Positions 59,101 through 64,000 of a stretch of 64,000 bases of DNA are shown one piece after another. Source of the stretch: Sipunculus nudus (taxonomy: Eukaryota; Annelida; Sipuncula; Golfingiida; Sipunculidae). The notes under the pieces were generated by a model. The model was not told the origin of the DNA. It saw nothing but the letters and a program-made list of their open reading frames with translations, and searched no databases. The position numbers were made by a program, and so were the translations under genes. How positions within the stretch are numbered: the stretch's first letter is position 1; each line of letters begins with the position of its first letter. The DNA lies in assembly GCA_026874595.1 (NCBI GenBank), contig CM049311.1, positions 33,933,676 through 33,997,675 on the forward strand. The letters are read 5' to 3'.

Positions 59101-59501
59101 TTTGTTATGTTGCTGTTAAGCCAGGTTTCCGTCAGCGCAATTATGTCATAGTCACCTAATTCCACGGAAACATGGTCAACTTTGGATAAAAGGCTTCTTA
59201 CATTCACGTGAACCATTGACAGCGAACTCAGTGCACTGACCGTCCCAGTCGGTCCTGGATTGGGATGAATATCCCCTGCATTACACAATCTTACCCAAGA
59301 ATAATCATACAGACAATAAAAATGTACCTTGTGAACCTGTAAACTGGATACAGTGGTTATATAAGAGGTTACGTAAGCGCACAGGTTTAAGTTACTATGA
59401 ACACTATTTCTCTTGTGGGTTCGTTTGTTACCAGTTACGTTAATCTCTATTACGTGGAAAGTTGTATTCAGGTGTACAAGATACGTGAACCCACATAACA
59501 T
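56112..59501 (-). pseudogene. LINE ORF2: endonuclease-reverse transcriptase with one in-frame stop
   Basis: 1130 codons broken once by TAG at 59007-59009, within the endonuclease. Both sides stay in the same frame. The apurinic-type endonuclease shows 'VHVNVRSLLSK', 'IIALTETWLNS', 'GGIIILGDFNVDLL' and 'FCSDHHPVRM'. The RT shows 'SNVIPLYKKG', 'YRPVSLINCVSKVFE', 'IFISLDASNAFDRVWHE', 'VPAGVPQGSILGPLLFLVYF' and the catalytic 'RLYADDASIF'. The carboxyl end has a Cys/His motif ('CSCGLAVETPEHYFLYC'). The amino terminus contains 'GDIHPNPGP'. Confidence 0.9.
59250..59276 (-). other. GDIHPNPGP motif (2A-like) in LINE ORF2
   Basis: It matches the D-[VI]-E-x-N-P-G-P ribosome-skipping consensus at all fixed positions except Glu, which is His. 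It lies at residues 76-84, just before the endonuclease. Confidence 0.6.
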
Positions 59502-59898
59502 TATAATGACACCCGATAGACCCCGTGACTACTTGAAAGTTACATTGTATTTGACGAGTATTTTGTTCTCCATAAGGAATAGATACCTGAAAAGACATAA
59601 TCAAAATAATTGAAATCGAACTGAACAGTGTGTACAATAAAGATACTGAATAAGAAACAAAATGCAGTGCAAAGAATATATAAAGCTCATTTAGTGTTAT
59701 TTTCAACATGATAAGATTCATGTTTCAATAACGGACAAAACAAGCGGAAGCTGCGTGGGTCATATTTGTGCTTTCTCCAACTGATTTTATAAGTAATGCT
59801 TTGTATTTAAACAACAGTGTTTCCTGTCAATTGTAAAAAAATAGTGAAACTCAGCCATATAATATATGTCTATAATATACTTGAGGCATCAAAGTGTT

Positions 59899-60825
59899 CT
59901 ATCGCTCTGAGTCTATGTTTCCCAGCGTCCATATCTGTTTTTCATTATGAACTCTGATCACCTTCTGTGTATTGCCCCTCGTTATCCTCACAAATACGTT
60001 TCCGTCAAATGTCCAGGTGTCTGTAACTTGTTTTCTGCGCTTAAGTTCACGGCATTGGTAGGCCAGAGTCGCTCTATACTTCGTTAAATCTTCTGCCAGA
60101 TATATGTTTGTCCCCTTCAATTTAGCCTTTGCATGGAAAAACCGGGACCGGATACGATAGGTCGAAAAACGAACGATGATGGGTCGAGGCTTTCCATTTT
60201 GTGCGGGTTTACCCGACCGATGAGACCTCTGGATGTGAGAGAGAGTGATATCATCTATACCAAGCTTATTGTTACAAATGTCCAACACAATACTGTCTGT
60301 GTCTTCCTTCTCACTTTCTGGCACTCCAAAAACCCTTACGTTTATTCGTCTTGTGTATTGTTCTAGTGCATCTACCTCCAACTGTAATTCCTCGTTTTTT
60401 TGTTTCAATGTCACAATTTCTTGTGTTTGACTGTTGATTGTTTCTTTTTGTTTTGTTATTTCGTCGCCTTGATCAGAAACCTTAGCGGCTAAGGTGTTCA
60501 TGGCTGAAGATATGGTTTTTGCTATTTTTGTTTCGAGGATAGGCCAAAGCATGTCTGAAAGGGCCGTTATGACTCGGGTATCAGTCAGTGCGGCGGGGAG
60601 TGCTTGAGCAAGGGCATCGGCCAAATCTGAGTGTGGTATCTCATGGGGGGCTAAAGCACTATGCTCACCTGTCATTTCCCTTTTTCTCTTAGAGTCCGGC
60701 TTTTTACTTGCACTGTCACTGATGTTTGCAGTTTGTGATGTGAACTGACTTTCCATGATTGGCTGTGAATCCTCATACACAGTCTGTAATGAGTCCCGAA
60801 TAGTTTCACCGAGTGTCCCCTCCAT
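59899..60825 (-). CDS. LINE ORF1 (nucleic-acid-binding protein)
   Basis: 308 residues with an intact frame. The amino half is polar and disordered, with a basic patch ('KPDSKRKREMTG'). Residues about 110-155 form a coiled coil ('KQKNEELQLEVDALEQYTRR'), and the rest reads as an RRM-like and carboxyl-terminal module ('INVRVFGVPESEKEDT', 'QRSHRSGKP', 'RPIIVRFSTYRIRSRFF'). This is the layout of L1-type ORF1 proteins, which bind element RNA in ribonucleoprotein particles. The stop is about 400 bp before ORF2. Confidence 0.85.
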   Translation of the reverse strand: MEGTLGETIRDSLQTVYEDSQPIMESQFTSQTANISDSASKKPDSKRKREMTGEHSALAPHEIPHSDLADALAQALPAALTDTRVITALSDMLWPILETKIAKTISSAMNTLAAKVSDQGDEITKQKETINSQTQEIVTLKQKNEELQLEVDALEQYTRRINVRVFGVPESEKEDTDSIVLDICNNKLGIDDITLSHIQRSHRSGKPAQNGKPRPIIVRFSTYRIRSRFFHAKAKLKGTNIYLAEDLTKYRATLAYQCRELKRRKQVTDTWTFDGNVFVRITRGNTQKVIRVHNEKQIWTLGNIDSER

Positions 60826-62684
60826 ATGTTACCATGAGCAGTCTAGTTTATATTGTTGGTAAAATATCTCCAAATTCCTGTCAATACACAGATATATTCC
60901 GTCTACTGCATTGAGTCTAATACTGGTTAATCCATTTAGGTGTTGTTTGAGATATCTTTCACTTTACTCGCTCTCTGGACCCCACAAACAGCGCTGCCAC
61001 TTTAAGTGCCGCCTGGCTCGTCCGCCATCTTAATTTATAATTGTAATTGCCCGTCCAAGGCCGGTGGTTTTCTCCAGTTTCCTCCAACTGTCTACCGAAC
61101 GCCATTATCTGAGCCATGGAGAGTGCCGCGATTAGTTATAATAATTATTTGTACAATCCTTGTAAAATAAATAAGTTTAAATTTTAGCTCAAAGCTCTAT
61201 TAAAAATTAGCGAATAGTGCCTATGTATACGTGAGATCGCTCCGTTGAGTTCAGGTCAGTGGCCGAGTTTTGCAGAGTTTCAGGTAAGCAGCATTGGCGT
61301 GACTTATTTTTAATGGGAATCAACATAATCAACCAATACCCGGAGTTCTACAGTCATCGAGCTGTCGGAAGCCTCCCCCGTTGCCCAGAAGCGAACGATA
61401 AGGGGATAGGTTCGGAGGACTTTGGAAATTAGCTCATGGTCAACTCTACCCAATAGCCAGTTTAGGGAAATCATTATATCTGGAGATCTACTCGGACAGA
61501 AGAAAAAAATATCTCCAATTTCTTTACACTAAAATATCTCAATCAGCAATATCTAGTGATATTTTTCAAAATTTTTAGCATATCGCCAGATTCTAGTTTG
61601 CACATACAATTACTTGATGAGAAAGAAAAAAAATGTCAAAACAGTTTCTGTAAAGTTAGACTGAAGGTTATAAACACAATATTTGATGCTGTGAGTGATA
61701 ATTCAGAAAGGCAAATGAATTGATAAATTAATATATCAACAGATAATGCGAGTTTCTGATGGCAAGTTGATTGATTAAATAAAAGGACTAGGAAGGGAAC
61801 TGTAAATTGACAGACTGACTTTGGTAAATATGATCGCTAATTGATTAAAAGCTGAGTTAACGAGTTCTTCCTGCCAGCCTCTGGAAAAGATTGACCCCCA
61901 GAAATTGTATCGATAAATGTAAAAAAAAAACACATAATGATGAATAAGACAAAGATTTGGAGTTAAGGTGATAAGTTTGCAGGATATTTCATAGGCACGA
62001 CAGGCAGATGAGAATATACTCTTTCACAGGTACAGCCTGTGGAAGCATATACGCATATAATCCCAATTCTTTCCTGTTGGCTGCTACCCTTCCGCCCGAA
62101 GCAGTGTGGGACGGCAGGGACTACTTGCCTAAACTGTCAAATGTATACGTATACAAAATTTCACTTATTCCTCAAAAGTCCTAATCACCAAAGCACCCAT
62201 ATTTATGTAATTTACCTCGACATTTTCTTATCCAACATATATGAACTTTATTACCCTCTTCACTACACTAAATGTGTATGTTTAAGGCAAAACAGGTCGA
62301 ATTCAGGCGTTAAAGTTGACCCCGCCCCCCCGAATAGTATTTTTTCAGCAGAAATTTACCTAACTTGAGCTTCATCTGCTCGGACATTTCTTTCAAGAAA
62401 ACAAAATTGATAAAATAATCAAATTTCCACGAAATAATGTGCTTTTATCAGTTAAGCAACCCGATGATAAAATTATCCCGCACCCCACACTGATTTCTGG
62501 AAAGATGAGCCCAGAAGAGTCTGGGCTTAAAAAGGCTATATACATCATATTTACAAAGTAACCTTAAAGGAGACAAAGGCAAACCATCCAGGGATTTTGT
62601 CTCTGTATCTTTCCCTCAAAGAGAATAAAAAATTGCATGATTATCTCAAATGTCCTTTTTAAATTTCTTTTAATAAGACGATTT

Positions 62685-62832
62685 GTATCGGACTCGGACT
62701 TGGACTCGAGTTCGAAATGACTCGGACTCGAAGAAGGTAGACGTGGACTCCAACCTCAGGGACTCGGACTTGGACTCGAGTGGAATGGACTCGGACTTGC
62801 ACTCGGTTGGTGTGGACTCGACTACATCACTG
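62685..62832 (+). repeat. 'gactcggacttg' minisatellite
   Basis: Degenerate six- and twelve-base units (ggactcggacttggactcga and variants). The 60-codon Asp/Ser-rich open frame through it is a consequence of the repeat. Confidence 0.85.
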
Positions 62833-63103
62833 ATGAATATACAAATGGTTATGGATAGTAGATGATTATCAAGTCTTGAATCGCAATAACCGAATCATAA
62901 CCAATCTGTCATTGCCATATTTCTATTTCTTGTCCAATTTCACGAAATGAATCAAAGAGAATTGCTTGATTATTTCTAAACGTCTCTGAAGGGCAGAACA
63001 CGTATACATTTAGAAGTAAAGATGGAAGCAGCTGTTTGCTTAAATACTATAACATATTCTATAATGGGAAATATGGTATCACCACTTTAAACGAAAGAGC
63101 ACA

Positions 63104-63104
<1 letters not shown>

Positions 63105-63159
<55 letters not shown>
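63105..63159. repeat. (TA)n microsatellite
   Basis: About 26 TA units. Confidence 0.95.
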
Positions 63160-63161
<2 letters not shown>

Positions 63162-63713
63162 CAGTCAAGCCTGACATCATGTTTCATTTATCAGGGTCAA
63201 AACTAAAAAAAATGACTCTCTTAACTTTAATAAATTAAGTTAACTACTTATTTAACATATTCAATGGTGTAAAAAGTAGAGGGTTCAAAATAAAATGGTA
63301 AAATTCTTACATATTTATTTTTTTCTGCCCGGCGTAATGTGATCATTTCTGATTGTTTAGGAATATTATGTAGGACAGGTTCGCATGGCCCCTCAGATTC
63401 GCTATGTTACCTGCCTGACATGGCCCCTCAGTCGGAGAATATGGCTGAATAGGGAGAAAGCTAGTCCTTGGAGTCGGTTGCAACTTTCATGAAAAGGTTC
63501 CTACTTTGAGGTCATACAGACACATTTACACCTAATATTTAACATTTTTTTAATCAATATTTATATCTAATTTACAAAAGGCGAATGACATTTAGGATGT
63601 TTGAGTCCAAACTCAAGCTGATATGGCATCTTGTATCTTCTGTTTATTTTTCCTTTTAAAAGTGATTTGAACTAATCTTTTTCCCTTGAACACAGAATCC
63701 ATGCACATAAATA

Positions 63714-63714
<1 letters not shown>

Positions 63715-63782
<68 letters not shown>
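63715..63782. repeat. (TA)n microsatellite
   Basis: About 33 TA units with one TTTA break. Confidence 0.95.
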
Positions 63783-64000
63783 TCTTATAATCTCATCAAG
63801 AAAAAATAGACAATGTATACTGACGCATGTCATGTAGAGGGGAGGCCCTCGTTAAATTTATCACATTACCTTTAAGATTTTTTTTTTACTTGAACATGGA
63901 ATTGTTTACTCTCGATACTTCTTTCTGGTAGGCAGTATCTATAATGTCTACTGTCATATACTGTTCACGGCCAAAGTGCTAAAATCTGTATTGATTATTA

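Larger units (their letters stand above)
55790..61030 (-). mobile_element. CR1/L2-like LINE, near full length
   Basis: Two-ORF non-LTR retrotransposon on the minus strand: ORF1 60825-59899 and ORF2 59501-56112. A putative 3' UTR contains AATAAA (minus strand, near 55815). It has no long poly-A tail, which fits the CR1/L2 group. The 5' end is estimated at about 61030 from the end of recognisable 5' UTR-like sequence. The 3' end is close to the SINE head at 55699-55776. One in-frame stop in ORF2 makes this copy defective. Confidence 0.8.
61031..64000. other. Intergenic, no gene found
   Basis: AT-rich DNA with two long (TA)n tracts and a 'gactcggacttg' minisatellite. No exon or domain is recognisable. 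Confidence 0.6.

Overview
The window is eukaryotic and almost certainly animal. Genes are split into short exons with GT-AG (and two inferred GC-AG) introns, the DNA is AT-rich, and (TA)n microsatellites, tandem repeats, MITE-like elements, a CR1/L2-like LINE and a Ngaro/DIRS-type retrotransposon are common. Expanded IgGFc-binding domains, dispersed elements carrying 'GGTGGCGCCACC' tandem units, and a tRNA-headed SINE suggest a lophotrochozoan invertebrate, probably a bivalve mollusc. I cannot fix the species from sequence alone.

Layout. 1-11883 is intergenic DNA with repeats and no gene I can support. 11884-40228 (+) is one 33-exon gene that I assembled by hand from splice sites and reading phase. 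Its exons sum to 6900 nt (2299 residues plus stop). It encodes a signal peptide, three IgGFc-binding domains each followed by an EGF domain, two Ig domains, a hormone-receptor (HormR) motif, a GAIN/GPS region, a seven-helix adhesion-GPCR core and a 147-residue cytoplasmic tail. 40229-45922 is intergenic and includes a ~337-bp satellite with ~1.02-kb higher-order periodicity. 45923-51175 (+) is a second, 4-exon gene (1011 nt, 336 residues) for a single-pass membrane protein with TSP1 and short double-Cys EGF-like modules. 51176-55690 shows no gene. A tRNA-derived SINE head lies at about 55699-55776. About 55790-61030 (-) is a near-complete LINE. 61030-64000 is repeat-rich intergenic DNA.

Inside the receptor gene, a Ngaro-like tyrosine-recombinase retrotransposon (26611-31247, antisense) lies in one GAIN-region intron. 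A CpG-rich terminal-inverted-repeat element (16640-17090) and a small MITE (23222-23468) lie in other introns.

The main candidate for something undescribed is the receptor. The mucus-protein IgGFc-binding fold, best known from secreted FCGBP-like proteins, is placed three times in tandem on the outside of an adhesion GPCR. This implies a cell-surface sensor that joins mucus or particle binding to G-protein signalling. The neighbouring TSP1/EGF membrane protein is also an adhesion-type surface protein on the same strand; any functional link between the two is speculation.
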